Positions 6,585 to 14,659 of a stretch of DNA of 22,440 nt are shown piece after piece; the first letter of the stretch is position 1, and every line of letters starts with the position of its first letter. The DNA is taken from positions 1 through 22,440 of the IMG/VR virus record IMGVR_UViG_3300049893_000455; one strand, written 5' to 3'. Below the pieces are notes generated by a model. That model worked only from the letters and a program-made list of their open reading frames with translations. It searched no databases and was not told where the DNA came from. This stretch comes from a virus. The translations under genes were made by a program, and so were the position numbers.

Positions 6585-7754
6585 TTAGATAACGATACCG
6601 ACGATGGAACGGGCGTCCAAGCAGACGCGTCCTTCTTCGAGGAACCCGTAGAAGCCGACCTTCTGAACGCGGGAACCATACATATCGAACTGACCGTCAG
6701 GGAGAACCGAGAAGGTTCCGCCAGATTCGGCCTGCACGGCGACAGGGCGAACAAACGCGCCACGGGTGTTGTCCACGCCGACGCAGATTTGCTGCGTGGC
6801 TTGGTTCGTCCAGTTGGCCGAACTGTTAGCTCCCTGAACCTGAGAAGCGGCGTTATTGCCTGCCAGTGCGAACTGGTTGAACAACACGTTATACTTCTGG
6901 TTGGTTCCGAATTCAATCAATTCGTTGATGTTGACGCCATAGATGCTCTGCATACCAGCATTGCGCCAGATTTCATCGCGGAGAGTGTCCGAGAGGAACT
7001 GGTCACCACGAGACAGCGTTGCGGCTGCATCGGTGCGAATCGGCTGATAGGCGAATGCGCGAATCTGAGCCTTGATTTCAGGCGACACATACAGGTCTGT
7101 GATGCCGTGAGAGTAGGGCTGAACAGGGGTGTTACCGCTGTATGACTCGTTGATTCTCTTGATGCGAACAATCAGGTTGTTCAAGTCTTGGAGCAAGAAG
7201 TTTCCACCAGTCGTCGCCGCAACGGTGTGGCCGTAGGTGGCGGTAGGGGTAGAGGTTCCAGCCAAGATTGGGGTGTAAGCTTCGGCCAAAGCCTTCAGCA
7301 CAACCGCCCAACCATTGCGTTCCTGCTTAACGAGAACTTCGTTAACCATACGCTCGATGGACTTGGAAACGACATCCAAGCGGCTCTTGCGAGCATACTT
7401 CTTGTTGAAGGACACGGCGGAGTCGAGGCGGTATGTTCCGAACTTGACTTCCTTCATGCCTTCGACCTGTGAGGTAGGAAGACCACCAGCTTGTGACTGG
7501 CTCCAAACCGTCACATATCCAGCGCCTTCATTGTAGAACAAGTCTAGCGGGATGGACGGGTCGGAATCCTCATCGAACTCCACATCACGATAAATCGTGG
7601 AAACCGTGCCTGCCGTCATCAGAACCTTCTTGATGACTGGAGCGAGGAACGCGGCGATTGCTTCAGTAGCTTCGCGAGCCACGGCGGAGTTCTTGGAACC
7701 CATAGCCTTGATTAGCTCGATTTGCTCTGGCGTATTCTTGAGTTGAATTTGCAT
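6585..7754 (-). CDS. Major capsid protein (HK97-fold, probable), 389 aa
   Basis: The call rests on length (389 aa is usual), on the gene order protease/scaffold - decoration - capsid, and on the C-terminus. There residues 367-389 (VGFYGFLEEGRVCLD then ARSIVGIVI) fit the P-domain ending of HK97-fold capsid proteins of T4-like and related phages. The N-terminal 50 residues are helical (NTPEQIELIKAMG, REATEAIAAFLAPVIKKVL), like an N-arm or delta domain. There is a well-placed AAGGAG Shine-Dalgarno sequence 11 bases ahead of the ATG. The gene ends 17 bases before a strong intrinsic terminator, as expected for the most abundant virion protein. No cleavage site for the prohead protease can be fixed from the sequence alone. 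Function is self-assembly of the capsid shell. Confidence 0.92.
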   Translation of the reverse strand: MQIQLKNTPEQIELIKAMGSKNSAVAREATEAIAAFLAPVIKKVLMTAGTVSTIYRDVEFDEDSDPSIPLDLFYNEGAGYVTVWSQSQAGGLPTSQVEGMKEVKFGTYRLDSAVSFNKKYARKSRLDVVSKSIERMVNEVLVKQERNGWAVVLKALAEAYTPILAGTSTPTATYGHTVAATTGGNFLLQDLNNLIVRIKRINESYSGNTPVQPYSHGITDLYVSPEIKAQIRAFAYQPIRTDAAATLSRGDQFLSDTLRDEIWRNAGMQSIYGVNINELIEFGTNQKYNVLFNQFALAGNNAASQVQGANSSANWTNQATQQICVGVDNTRGAFVRPVAVQAESGGTFSVLPDGQFDMYGSRVQKVGFYGFLEEGRVCLDARSIVGIVI

Positions 7755-7787
7755 AAATCTTTTTTCTCCTTATGTGTTTTCTAAAAA

Positions 7788-8345
7788 TTACAGGGCCAGC
7801 TTAATCAGCGCGCTGCCGTCTGCGCCAGTGACGCCAAGGGCGATACCAACGACCTTACCGCTGCCTTGCTGAGTCGCAGTAATTGTTCCGCTTACGCCAG
7901 CGTAAATAGGTGCGCCGGGAGTAATGGTTCCAGTAAGACCACTGTAGAGGAAGATACCACGAGTAACGATAGGAACCGTCTGACCCGAGATGCAAGCTTC
8001 CAATTCAGCCGCCTTGCGAGGATTATACTTGAGCGGAATAGCGTTCTCGTCAAGTTCACGAATGTCGAACAGTGTAATTCCGAGTGGATATTCAGTAGCA
8101 CCCGTTCCGCACAGGCCGACTTTCGCGACTGTGCCGTAACGTTGGGCTTGAACGTTCCAAACAGAGAAATCACCGTAGCTTCCCAGCATTTCGATTGGTT
8201 CGACATCGTTTCTCCAACCTTCACCGACGACTTTCACAAGGGTTCCCTTGTTAATAATGTCGGTCATCTGGCGAGCGCCCGAGAAGGTATAGATGTTCAG
8301 CACATCCTTCTCGTTGTAGTCTCTCATTGGTCTTAGTTGTGGCAT
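7788..8345 (-). CDS. Putative head decoration (capsid cement) protein, 185 aa
   Basis: The gene lies between the protease/scaffold and the major capsid genes, the classical place for a decoration protein such as lambda gpD. The N-terminal part starts MPQLRPMRDYNEKDVLNIY. The C-terminal third is beta-rich with the pattern GIFLYSGLTGTITPGAPIY, AGVSGTITATQQGSG, KVVGIALG, ADGSALIKLAL. This G-x-PVY / VG-x-AL pattern recalls DUF2190-type capsid-cement proteins. The start is supported by TAGGAG 9 bases upstream. It begins 19 bases after the scaffold stop and ends 33 bases before the capsid start, so the three genes form one unit. An alternative is a minor capsid protein of another kind. The family assignment comes from memory of the pattern. 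Confidence 0.65.
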   Translation of the reverse strand: MPQLRPMRDYNEKDVLNIYTFSGARQMTDIINKGTLVKVVGEGWRNDVEPIEMLGSYGDFSVWNVQAQRYGTVAKVGLCGTGATEYPLGITLFDIRELDENAIPLKYNPRKAAELEACISGQTVPIVTRGIFLYSGLTGTITPGAPIYAGVSGTITATQQGSGKVVGIALGVTGADGSALIKLAL

Positions 8346-8364
8346 AATTTAGTTCTCCTAGTTG

Positions 8365-9090
8365 TTATTTCCTAATAACGAAATTTTCTTCTGCGAACGC
8401 CGTCGCAAATCTTTCCTTGAGTCCCGGCGCGCTTGCGCTGGACGAATTTGGCAATCCCGCGTCCTTCTTCTCGGCATTGTCCAAGGCGGTTTCAACGGCA
8501 GATGCTACGGCCTCAGTGGAAGCCTTGCAGTCTTTCTTTTCTTCCTTCTCTTCCTTTTCGCCGTCTTTCTTTTCGCCGTCCTTCTTTTCGTCCTTCTTTT
8601 CAAAGGGCGGGGCCTTCTTGGCTTCGGCTTCTTCTTGTTCAGCCTTGCACTTTGCCTTCGCAGCGGCTTCGGCAGCTAGAGCTTCCTTTGAGTAGCCCTT
8701 GAAGATTGTGGCGGCCTTTGTCTTCCAAGCGGCAAAAGCTTCTTCGGAAGCGATGGCGCGCAAATCTTCGACGACGACCTTAGCAACGTCTTCGGGGAAT
8801 TCGTAAGAAGCCATGACTTCACCCATTCGGGCGTTGAAAGCGTCAACCTTGGCGCGGGCTTCCTTTTCCTTCAACAGAGTATCAAGAGAAGCCTGCATTT
8901 CTGTCACCTTGGAGGCGAGAACATCAGCACTTTCCTGAAGCTTTTGTGCAGCAGATGCTTGCTGCGCCTTTTCCGAAGTATAGACATCGCTGGCTTTCTT
9001 CAATTCTTCCTGAATGAAGCTTGTGATAACGGAAGCAGTGCATTGCTTCAAGTTTTCATCGGTGATGTCGGCAATTGACGTAATTTTCAT
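8365..9090 (-). CDS. Probable separately translated scaffold protein, nested in the protease gene (241 aa)
   Basis: An ATG at codon 294 of the protease gene (9090-9088) is in frame and begins MKITSIADITDEN, exactly where the sequence changes from linker to scaffold. The purine-rich leader GAAGAAAGAAGACTT just before it acts plausibly as a ribosome site and matches the leaders of the portal (AAAAAGACTTT) and capsid (AAAAAAGATTT) genes. Producing excess scaffold from an internal start inside the protease gene is known from lambda (C and Nu3) and other phages. Here it is inferred. No stop separates the two products, so the full-length fusion must also be made unless the ribosome starts only internally. 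Confidence 0.5.
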   Translation of the reverse strand: MKITSIADITDENLKQCTASVITSFIQEELKKASDVYTSEKAQQASAAQKLQESADVLASKVTEMQASLDTLLKEKEARAKVDAFNARMGEVMASYEFPEDVAKVVVEDLRAIASEEAFAAWKTKAATIFKGYSKEALAAEAAAKAKCKAEQEEAEAKKAPPFEKKDEKKDGEKKDGEKEEKEEKKDCKASTEAVASAVETALDNAEKKDAGLPNSSSASAPGLKERFATAFAEENFVIRK

Positions 9091-9969
9091 AAGTCTTCTT
9101 TCTTCATTTACAATATTTTGGGGGCTTTGTGAAATAGATTCTTGATTTAATTCTATTTTTTTGTCTTCTGCTGTTGACTCTTTCTGCTCTGCGATTGCTG
9201 GCTCTGCGGGAACAGCTACTTCTTCTACAAGCTTTACTGCTACTCCGCATACTTCTGCGGCTGGTTTTTCAGTTAAACCAATGCCCATTGCTACTACATT
9301 TTCGCTAGGCATCCGATAGTAAGACTTTCCATCTCTTACTCCCGAACCACCGAAACACTTCAAATACTTCTTGATTCCCTCTTTGAATTCTGGGTTATCA
9401 ATGACAATTGCATCACCGAGGTTTCTGTTGCCCTGCTCAGTTTCAACAATGCGATAATCAGAAAATCCCAGTTCCCAACTCGCAGATACCTTCATGTATT
9501 TCTCTGAGGTGGGGTCGGCTGCCTCTTCAACCAAATCACACAAATCTTCATTAACAGCCTTCCAAAGAACTCCCCCGAGAGTGATATTGAATGGTATGTC
9601 TCTGCCACGGACTTCCTCTTCACGCAGCGGCCTGTTTGTGCCAAACTCCGAAAGGCCCGCCGTCAAAACTACACCAATAACCCTCTTCCTATCATGTTCT
9701 GTATCAATGAATTTGTGGATGAAGGTCTTGTAGGTCGCCAATGCGGTATCTGTATCAATTAAATCCCCATTTTTATTGCCGCGATTAACAACACAAGCAT
9801 CAAAAGCAATAGGCAGGAGGTCAATATTCTTCTCCAAATCAATGTTTGGAACGAAGGTTGATAGCTCCTGCATGGATGCAATAGCAAGAAGCCTGTCCTT
9901 TTCTTCAGAAACGACGGGGCGAATCACTGATGCAAAAATTTGGCGATACGGTAAATCTCTTGCCAGCAT
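8365..9969 (-). CDS. Prohead maturation protease fused to capsid scaffold, 534 aa
   Basis: Residues 1 to about 235 form a prohead protease of the herpesvirus assemblin-like serine class. His92 lies in FIDTEHDRKRVIGVV, a glycine turn follows (NITLGGVLWKA), and a candidate nucleophile lies in MKVSASWELGFSDY (Ser162, less likely Ser164). Residues 240-293 form a Glu/Ala/Pro/Ser linker. From Met294 onwards the sequence is scaffold-like: helical, with a coiled coil (LQESADVLASKVTEMQASL), Ala-rich, then a Lys/Glu/Asp stretch at about 457-480, and a basic C-terminal helix (LKERFATAFAEENFVIRK) of the sort that binds capsid protein. The role is to guide procapsid assembly and then cleave head proteins. 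The start at 9969 has only a weak AGGGA. An in-frame internal start is described separately. Confidence 0.9.
   Translation of the reverse strand: MLARDLPYRQIFASVIRPVVSEEKDRLLAIASMQELSTFVPNIDLEKNIDLLPIAFDACVVNRGNKNGDLIDTDTALATYKTFIHKFIDTEHDRKRVIGVVLTAGLSEFGTNRPLREEEVRGRDIPFNITLGGVLWKAVNEDLCDLVEEAADPTSEKYMKVSASWELGFSDYRIVETEQGNRNLGDAIVIDNPEFKEGIKKYLKCFGGSGVRDGKSYYRMPSENVVAMGIGLTEKPAAEVCGVAVKLVEEVAVPAEPAIAEQKESTAEDKKIELNQESISQSPQNIVNEERRLMKITSIADITDENLKQCTASVITSFIQEELKKASDVYTSEKAQQASAAQKLQESADVLASKVTEMQASLDTLLKEKEARAKVDAFNARMGEVMASYEFPEDVAKVVVEDLRAIASEEAFAAWKTKAATIFKGYSKEALAAEAAAKAKCKAEQEEAEAKKAPPFEKKDEKKDGEKKDGEKEEKEEKKDCKASTEAVASAVETALDNAEKKDAGLPNSSSASAPGLKERFATAFAEENFVIRK
8531..8601 (-). repeat. 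Low-complexity purine tract encoding a Lys/Glu/Asp run
   Basis: On the minus strand this 71-base tract is nearly all purine and contains repeated units such as GACGGCGAAAAGAA. It encodes residues about 457-480 of the protease/scaffold protein (KKDGEK repeats). It is prone to slippage in copying and sequencing, so length variation between relatives would not be surprising. Confidence 0.7.
9091..9105 (-). promoter_or_regulatory. Candidate internal ribosome site for the nested scaffold
   Basis: The purine-rich GAAGAAAGAAGACTT immediately precedes the in-frame ATG at 9090. It lacks a full AGGAG core but shares AAGACTT/AAGATTT with the portal and capsid leaders. Confidence 0.4.
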
Positions 9970-9978
9970 AGTCCCTGT

Positions 9979-9987
9979 TAATTACAC
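9979..9987 (-). promoter_or_regulatory. GTGTAATTA motif upstream of the protease/scaffold gene
   Basis: Minus strand GTGTAATTA lies in the 32-base gap after a T-rich stretch (TTTTTTGTGTGTAATTAACAG in outline) and 9 bases before the ATG. Thirteen bases (GTGTAATTAACAG) recur inside the fibre gene at 17676-17688. Confidence 0.35.
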
Positions 9988-10001
9988 ACAAAAAATGAAC
10001 T

Positions 10002-11834
10002 TTAACATCCAACAACGCCATAAGGACAAGGAACAGACCAAGATATGCGAGTATTGAAAATTGGGTATTGTTGTGCAAATAGGTCGTTGTAGTCAGCATT
10101 ACCATGCCCGGTAATAATTGCCCCAGTAGAGCTATTTACTATGGTTTCACCCGTTTGGATTCCCGGTATGAAAACGGGCGGAGATGCATTTGAAATCCCT
10201 GATAAAACCGAATCAAAAAATGGAATCAAATTATCCTTATCTCCACCGAATGCGGAAACCCCGTAAGCGATGTCCTTATATCCAGCTACGAAGCTTCGGC
10301 ATTTCAAGCTGGTTCCTCCTTGATAATTGGTGAACTCGTGGGAGTATCCAACAGCACCGCTTCTAGCCGAGGTGCTTACATAAAGGAGTAGATTGGTAAC
10401 GGAAGATTTGTTGGCTTTGTATATCCTAGAATTCATGGCGGTCGTTGAAGTGACATCATTAACGTCCGGCCCGAATCCCTGATTTTTTCTGATGTTGAAA
10501 TAGTTTGGGTGTTTAGACCAATACAAAGAGTCCTCAATTGACTCGTTATTGTGATTACGGAACGGCATTACGCCGCTGCTGGAAACTTGAATTTCCTTCA
10601 AATAACCCAAGTCTTCCCAGTAGGTTATGTCAGTCAAAAAATGGCCAGAAGATGGATTTGGATAGATGTATCTGTATGAGCTACTTCCGCTTGATAGAAT
10701 GTCTCCTTCGGAGAAGACAATATCCATGTATCCTTCCTGCCAAATATTCCAAGGCGCATAATGCCCAGTATCAGAAAAATTGCCTCCGGTTGGACTGACC
10801 AAAAATTGAAGATTGTCCTCGGATAGATAAACTTCCACGTTCTGGTTTTGAGAGTCGTTTGTTAGAAAGAAATTCGATGGTTCGAGCGGAGCGCCCCAAG
10901 GAGGGACGAAAGATTCTCCGTATTCATAATCAAACGTATAGGGATGATATGAATTACCAAACGAATAATCAAAATGCTGTAATCGAAGATTGTCGTTGGG
11001 CGCTTTTGGATACGGGTAAGTTCCATCGTTAATCAACATTACGCCGGGATTAGTAATAGAGTGGTAAAGGCGAATACTTTCATTCCAATTAGGATTACCA
11101 TCGGGACGAGAATAGGGAAGATAAGAAAATCCGAGGCCCGTATTGACGATGACATTCAACCGATAAGTAACGACCAGAATTTCTCCAGTGTTCATTGAGA
11201 ACGTATTCAGGACTCTTGCGAAAGCGGGCGTTGCCTCGCACATTCCAAGGCGCTTTATCTGATTTACTGTTCGGTATCTTCCAGTGACCCAACGATAATA
11301 TTCTGATGTCGAAGAACAGTCTTTTCCCGTTGCATAATCGTCGTATTCGTCGCACGAACAAAACTTTACTCCCCCTAGTCCAGTGACATAAGGACGCCCC
11401 GGCGAAACCATGAACTCATTAAAAGTAATCGGCGTTGTAAAAAATCCCGTGTTGTCTGGCAGAATCCATTGGCGTAATAGGCTTACTCCATTTTCATTGT
11501 TAACGTATCCGCAGCCAGCATCAAATTCACCGGGTCTAGTATAGTATGAAGAGTCTTTGGTTGAATCCCAAGTAGGTCTTCCCCCGACGTAGAGGAAATT
11601 ACTAATTGGGCTATCCAATCCCGTAGTCGGCGGATTTTCGATTGTGTTTGACGCTATTCCATTCCCGACACTCAAGAACCGGAAGCAGTCAGCGAACGCA
11701 AAGTGATATGGATACATCACACCAGTATTGGTAATGAAGTTATCCACATAATCTGACGAACGTATCAATTGGCCATCTTTATGATATACGTCAAATTTGA
11801 ACTGGCCTTGTAGTTTAAGGGCCGCGTGCGCCAT
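10002..11834 (-). CDS. Large structural protein of unknown function, paralogue of the 932-aa neighbour (610 aa)
   Basis: The protein is aromatic and Gly/Ser/Asn-rich and has no recognised domain. It is clearly related to the preceding gene product at 11838-14636. Both share FKFDVY/YKFDLY near residue 15, YPYHFAFADCFRFLSVGNG (41-59 here), FMVSPG (141-146 here), SFVPPWGAPLEP (308-319) and YLSEDNLQFLVS (336-347). There is no signal peptide or membrane segment. The start has a strong GGAGGTTAATCT leader, whose GGAGG is also the last codons of the upstream gene; the two are 3 bases apart. Cysteines are unusually frequent in the first 200 residues (for example FCSCDEYDDY, KDCSS). A fibre, whisker or other virion appendage is a reasonable inference from position and composition. 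Confidence 0.85.
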   Translation of the reverse strand: MAHAALKLQGQFKFDVYHKDGQLIRSSDYVDNFITNTGVMYPYHFAFADCFRFLSVGNGIASNTIENPPTTGLDSPISNFLYVGGRPTWDSTKDSSYYTRPGEFDAGCGYVNNENGVSLLRQWILPDNTGFFTTPITFNEFMVSPGRPYVTGLGGVKFCSCDEYDDYATGKDCSSTSEYYRWVTGRYRTVNQIKRLGMCEATPAFARVLNTFSMNTGEILVVTYRLNVIVNTGLGFSYLPYSRPDGNPNWNESIRLYHSITNPGVMLINDGTYPYPKAPNDNLRLQHFDYSFGNSYHPYTFDYEYGESFVPPWGAPLEPSNFFLTNDSQNQNVEVYLSEDNLQFLVSPTGGNFSDTGHYAPWNIWQEGYMDIVFSEGDILSSGSSSYRYIYPNPSSGHFLTDITYWEDLGYLKEIQVSSSGVMPFRNHNNESIEDSLYWSKHPNYFNIRKNQGFGPDVNDVTSTTAMNSRIYKANKSSVTNLLLYVSTSARSGAVGYSHEFTNYQGGTSLKCRSFVAGYKDIAYGVSAFGGDKDNLIPFFDSVLSGISNASPPVFIPGIQTGETIVNSSTGAIITGHGNADYNDLFAQQYPIFNTRISWSVPCPYGVVGC

Positions 11835-11837
11835 AGA

Positions 11838-14636
11838 TTAACCTCCAGACCAGATGAAGTCGCAGAACATCTGCAATCCGTTCTCCATACTCAATCCGGG
11901 GAATGAGCCGCCTCTCACTGGTGAATAGTAATTGATTTCTTGGTTGTTTGGATAAGCGTAATTTGGGAGCAATCTGCGTCCCGTGCCATTCCAAGATTCG
12001 ACGTGGCGGATTACGCCGGAAGGGCTTCTCCATCGTGTAGGAACAATGCGAAACCCACCAGCAGAATTCAAAATACTAACAGAGCCATACAGTCCATCTG
12101 GACAATATCCCAACAAAACTCCGCCCGCCACATTAGAATCCCAACCGACGTGAGAACTAGCTCCGCTCCAAGAAAATCCAGTAATATCACCATACGACCA
12201 AGTTTTGCCGATTCCCCTACTAAGAGCAAGGTTCGTTGGGTCAATTCCAGTAACAGCGATATATCCGTTTTCTTCTCCCGTTAGAAGACCAGCAAGTATT
12301 CCCGAGTTTCCAAGAAGGCTTTTCATCACTATTCCAGTCATGTCCAAAGACGATGAATATGATGACGGAATTAAACCATTCGAGCTATAAGTTCCATTTG
12401 AGTAAGAAACGTCTTCACTTCCCAAAAACCATTTGGTATAATTAACGTCATTTTCTGGAACATTTACCTTATCTCCTGCTCCCAGAGGGGAACCCGTATA
12501 GGTAAAGTCCTGAGCGACTTGATAAACTCCATTGGAATAGAAATTCGCAGAATCTGAATAAGAACCATATCCTTTAAGATAATATCCCAAGCCAGTGATT
12601 CTTAACCCCAGCCCGCTTCCACTGTATGGCCAGAAAATTCGGGAAGTTTCTCCAGTTTCATTTGGATAACTTGAAACTCCAGAATCTCCACTAAATCCAG
12701 AAAAAAGTTGCCCATACCACCCTTGATTATCAATCAAACAACAATCCATCTTGTTCAAATAAAATCCAGTATCTGCAACAACGCCATAAACGCATCCCCA
12801 CCCAGTTCCCTCGTTTTCTGTCGTGCTTCCACTATTGGAAGTGGACGGAATTACTCCACCAAAAACATAACCAGATGGATAATAAGAATTGCCGATTTGG
12901 ATATTGTCTGTAAACATGGGATGAGAAACATCCAATCCAGACGGCGTATTCGGATTGTCGGAATCAACTCCCGGCCCCATGAATCCGTAGATTGTATGGA
13001 ATCGGTTAATTGAGTCTGGTCTTCCGCCATCCGCGCCTGTAATATCAAATCTTACAGAAGCAATGCCACTTCCCCGATTCGTTAGATAAATTTCTGGAAT
13101 CAAGCGGTAGTGCGGCATATTTGCCGCTCGGCCAGAATTATCGAAGAACAAGAAGTCAATGTATGGCTGCAAGGTCATTTCACCGATTTCTCCAGCAGAA
13201 CTAAGATATGCCAAAACCAACGAGGCATAGCGGCTGTTGGTTCCCATGCTGTTGATTGGAGAAAAATAGGCCGTGCGCGAGACTCTCTTAGACCTTTGTG
13301 GTGTTCCTCCAATGCCAGTTGGAGAATTCAATCCACTATTCGGTAAAGTTCTGAGATATGTTGAGAAAACGGCTCTCTGTCCGTAATCTGGCGCATTTGA
13401 ATCAAATCCATTTTTGCCCCTCGTCGCATAGGAAACTGGCCACCTGCTCAAGTTGGGAGAAACGTATCCCAAAGTCTGATATGTATAGTTTACTGGGTCG
13501 AGATTTGTCGCATAATCTCTGATAGAAATAAGATTTTCCAATCGAATATTGGTGGGTGTTGCTACAGTAACAACACTGGTTGATTCCTCTTGGGATTGAC
13601 CAGAGTAATACCATTTATCCGGCTCAGTTGGCCAATCGTTTTCCCTATCTGAATGGATATACGCTCCACCAGTTGCGAGTTTTGAATAGTTGCCCATCAA
13701 TCCATCCGAATTATAGGCTCCTGATTCAGTTGTCGGGGCGACACCATTATCGCTTACCGCAAACTGAGAATTGTCTGGTGATAGATAGAAATAAAGCTTC
13801 TTGCATTGGCGATATTTAGGCTCCATCTGGTCGCCCCAAGCGGGAATAAAACTCGAACCGAGTGCGTCAACCATTTGAAGACCCGGCAAGACTTGACGAT
13901 AAATACCGCTGCAATTTGCCCATTCATAAAGCATTCCCGTTTCTGAGCCGTTGACACCCGTTGCGGCGTTTCCTGTATAGAACCATCCATTTCCGTCATT
14001 CTTGCCAGAGAAGAACGTTCTGTTTTTGAAGTTTTGGAAGTTAAGGCTTAGTTGATAGAAAATGGTGGCAGTAAATCCACTTGGCAAAGTAACTGTGCGG
14101 TCTGCAATACTAAAGGCCCCTCTTCCTGTTATGTCTGAACCGCTTCCCGGCGAAACCATGAAAGAAGTAATGGTGATTGTCTGGTTGGAGACGGTTCCAT
14201 TCTCGATTGCGCCAGTCGGGATTGTCCATCCACGATAAAGGCTGATTCCTTGGTCGGTGAATTTGCTTCCACATGAAGAAGATTGGGCATTTGAATATGT
14301 CTCGTCGTGAGGGCCGCCGATTTCATATCCTTGCCATCCAATATACTGCCCGCTTTGAGCGCCGATTCCAACATATCCATTCGATACTTGGAATCCGGTA
14401 AGAGGAAATCTAAGGCCCGTTCCCGTTTGATTGTTCGCGTGAGTAGAGCCAGTTCCAAGAGACAAAAATTTGAAGCAATCAGCAAAAGAATAGACGTAAG
14501 GGTAATTCAAGCCAGAGCAGGTGATGTCGTTGTCGAACCATTCTGTTGATTCGACTAGCCTTCTTTCGGCTCCTCTTCCGCTATACAAGTCAAACTTGTA
14601 TGAGCCTTTTAATTCGCATTGTATGCTTGAATTCAT
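11838..14636 (-). CDS. Very large structural protein of unknown function, 932 aa (paralogue of next gene)
   Basis: This is the longest gene in the window. The product is Gly/Ser/Asn/Tyr-rich, with no enzyme motif, signal peptide or membrane segment. Shared landmarks with the 610-aa protein are YKFDLY (13-18), YPYVYSFADCFKFLSLGTG (45-63), FMVSPG (159-164), SFIPAWGDQMEP (262-273) and YLSPDNSQFAVS (284-295). The second half has little counterpart in the shorter protein and holds many TG/SG turns (SGLGLRITGLGYYLKGYG, DMTGIVMKS, AVTGIDP, GDITGFSWSG). The start follows AAGGAAAAAG and, further up, the motif GTGTAATTA. A virion appendage such as a head or tail fibre is inferred from location between portal and protease genes and from composition. 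Confidence 0.85.
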   Translation of the reverse strand: MNSSIQCELKGSYKFDLYSGRGAERRLVESTEWFDNDITCSGLNYPYVYSFADCFKFLSLGTGSTHANNQTGTGLRFPLTGFQVSNGYVGIGAQSGQYIGWQGYEIGGPHDETYSNAQSSSCGSKFTDQGISLYRGWTIPTGAIENGTVSNQTITITSFMVSPGSGSDITGRGAFSIADRTVTLPSGFTATIFYQLSLNFQNFKNRTFFSGKNDGNGWFYTGNAATGVNGSETGMLYEWANCSGIYRQVLPGLQMVDALGSSFIPAWGDQMEPKYRQCKKLYFYLSPDNSQFAVSDNGVAPTTESGAYNSDGLMGNYSKLATGGAYIHSDRENDWPTEPDKWYYSGQSQEESTSVVTVATPTNIRLENLISIRDYATNLDPVNYTYQTLGYVSPNLSRWPVSYATRGKNGFDSNAPDYGQRAVFSTYLRTLPNSGLNSPTGIGGTPQRSKRVSRTAYFSPINSMGTNSRYASLVLAYLSSAGEIGEMTLQPYIDFLFFDNSGRAANMPHYRLIPEIYLTNRGSGIASVRFDITGADGGRPDSINRFHTIYGFMGPGVDSDNPNTPSGLDVSHPMFTDNIQIGNSYYPSGYVFGGVIPSTSNSGSTTENEGTGWGCVYGVVADTGFYLNKMDCCLIDNQGWYGQLFSGFSGDSGVSSYPNETGETSRIFWPYSGSGLGLRITGLGYYLKGYGSYSDSANFYSNGVYQVAQDFTYTGSPLGAGDKVNVPENDVNYTKWFLGSEDVSYSNGTYSSNGLIPSSYSSSLDMTGIVMKSLLGNSGILAGLLTGEENGYIAVTGIDPTNLALSRGIGKTWSYGDITGFSWSGASSHVGWDSNVAGGVLLGYCPDGLYGSVSILNSAGGFRIVPTRWRSPSGVIRHVESWNGTGRRLLPNYAYPNNQEINYYSPVRGGSFPGLSMENGLQMFCDFIWSGG
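11840..11846 (-). promoter_or_regulatory. Strong ribosome binding site of the 610-aa gene
   Basis: GGAGGTT lies inside the last codons and stop of the upstream gene, with GGAGG 7 bases from the ATG. It fixes the start at 11834 and allows independent initiation on the downstream paralogue, arguing against a frameshift fusion of the two genes. Confidence 0.75.
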
Positions 14637-14650
14637 CTTTTTCCTTTTGA

Positions 14651-14659
14651 TAATTACAC
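14651..14659 (-). promoter_or_regulatory. GTGTAATTA motif upstream of the 932-aa gene
   Basis: Minus strand GTGTAATTA lies 14 bases before the start codon and contains the stop (TAA) of the repeat-protein gene, whose last codon is GTG. Because coding constraint explains part of it, this copy is weaker evidence than the purely intergenic ones. Confidence 0.3.

Noticed and set aside
8362-8702. Plus-strand Phe/Leu/Ser-rich frames that look like a membrane protein
   Set aside because: They are the complement of the Lys/Glu-rich scaffold tract; the hydrophobicity is an artefact of the polypyrimidine strand.
10002-14636. One gene split by a frameshift instead of two paralogues
   Set aside because: Each has its own start and own copy of the N-terminal landmarks, and the second has a strong GGAGG site.
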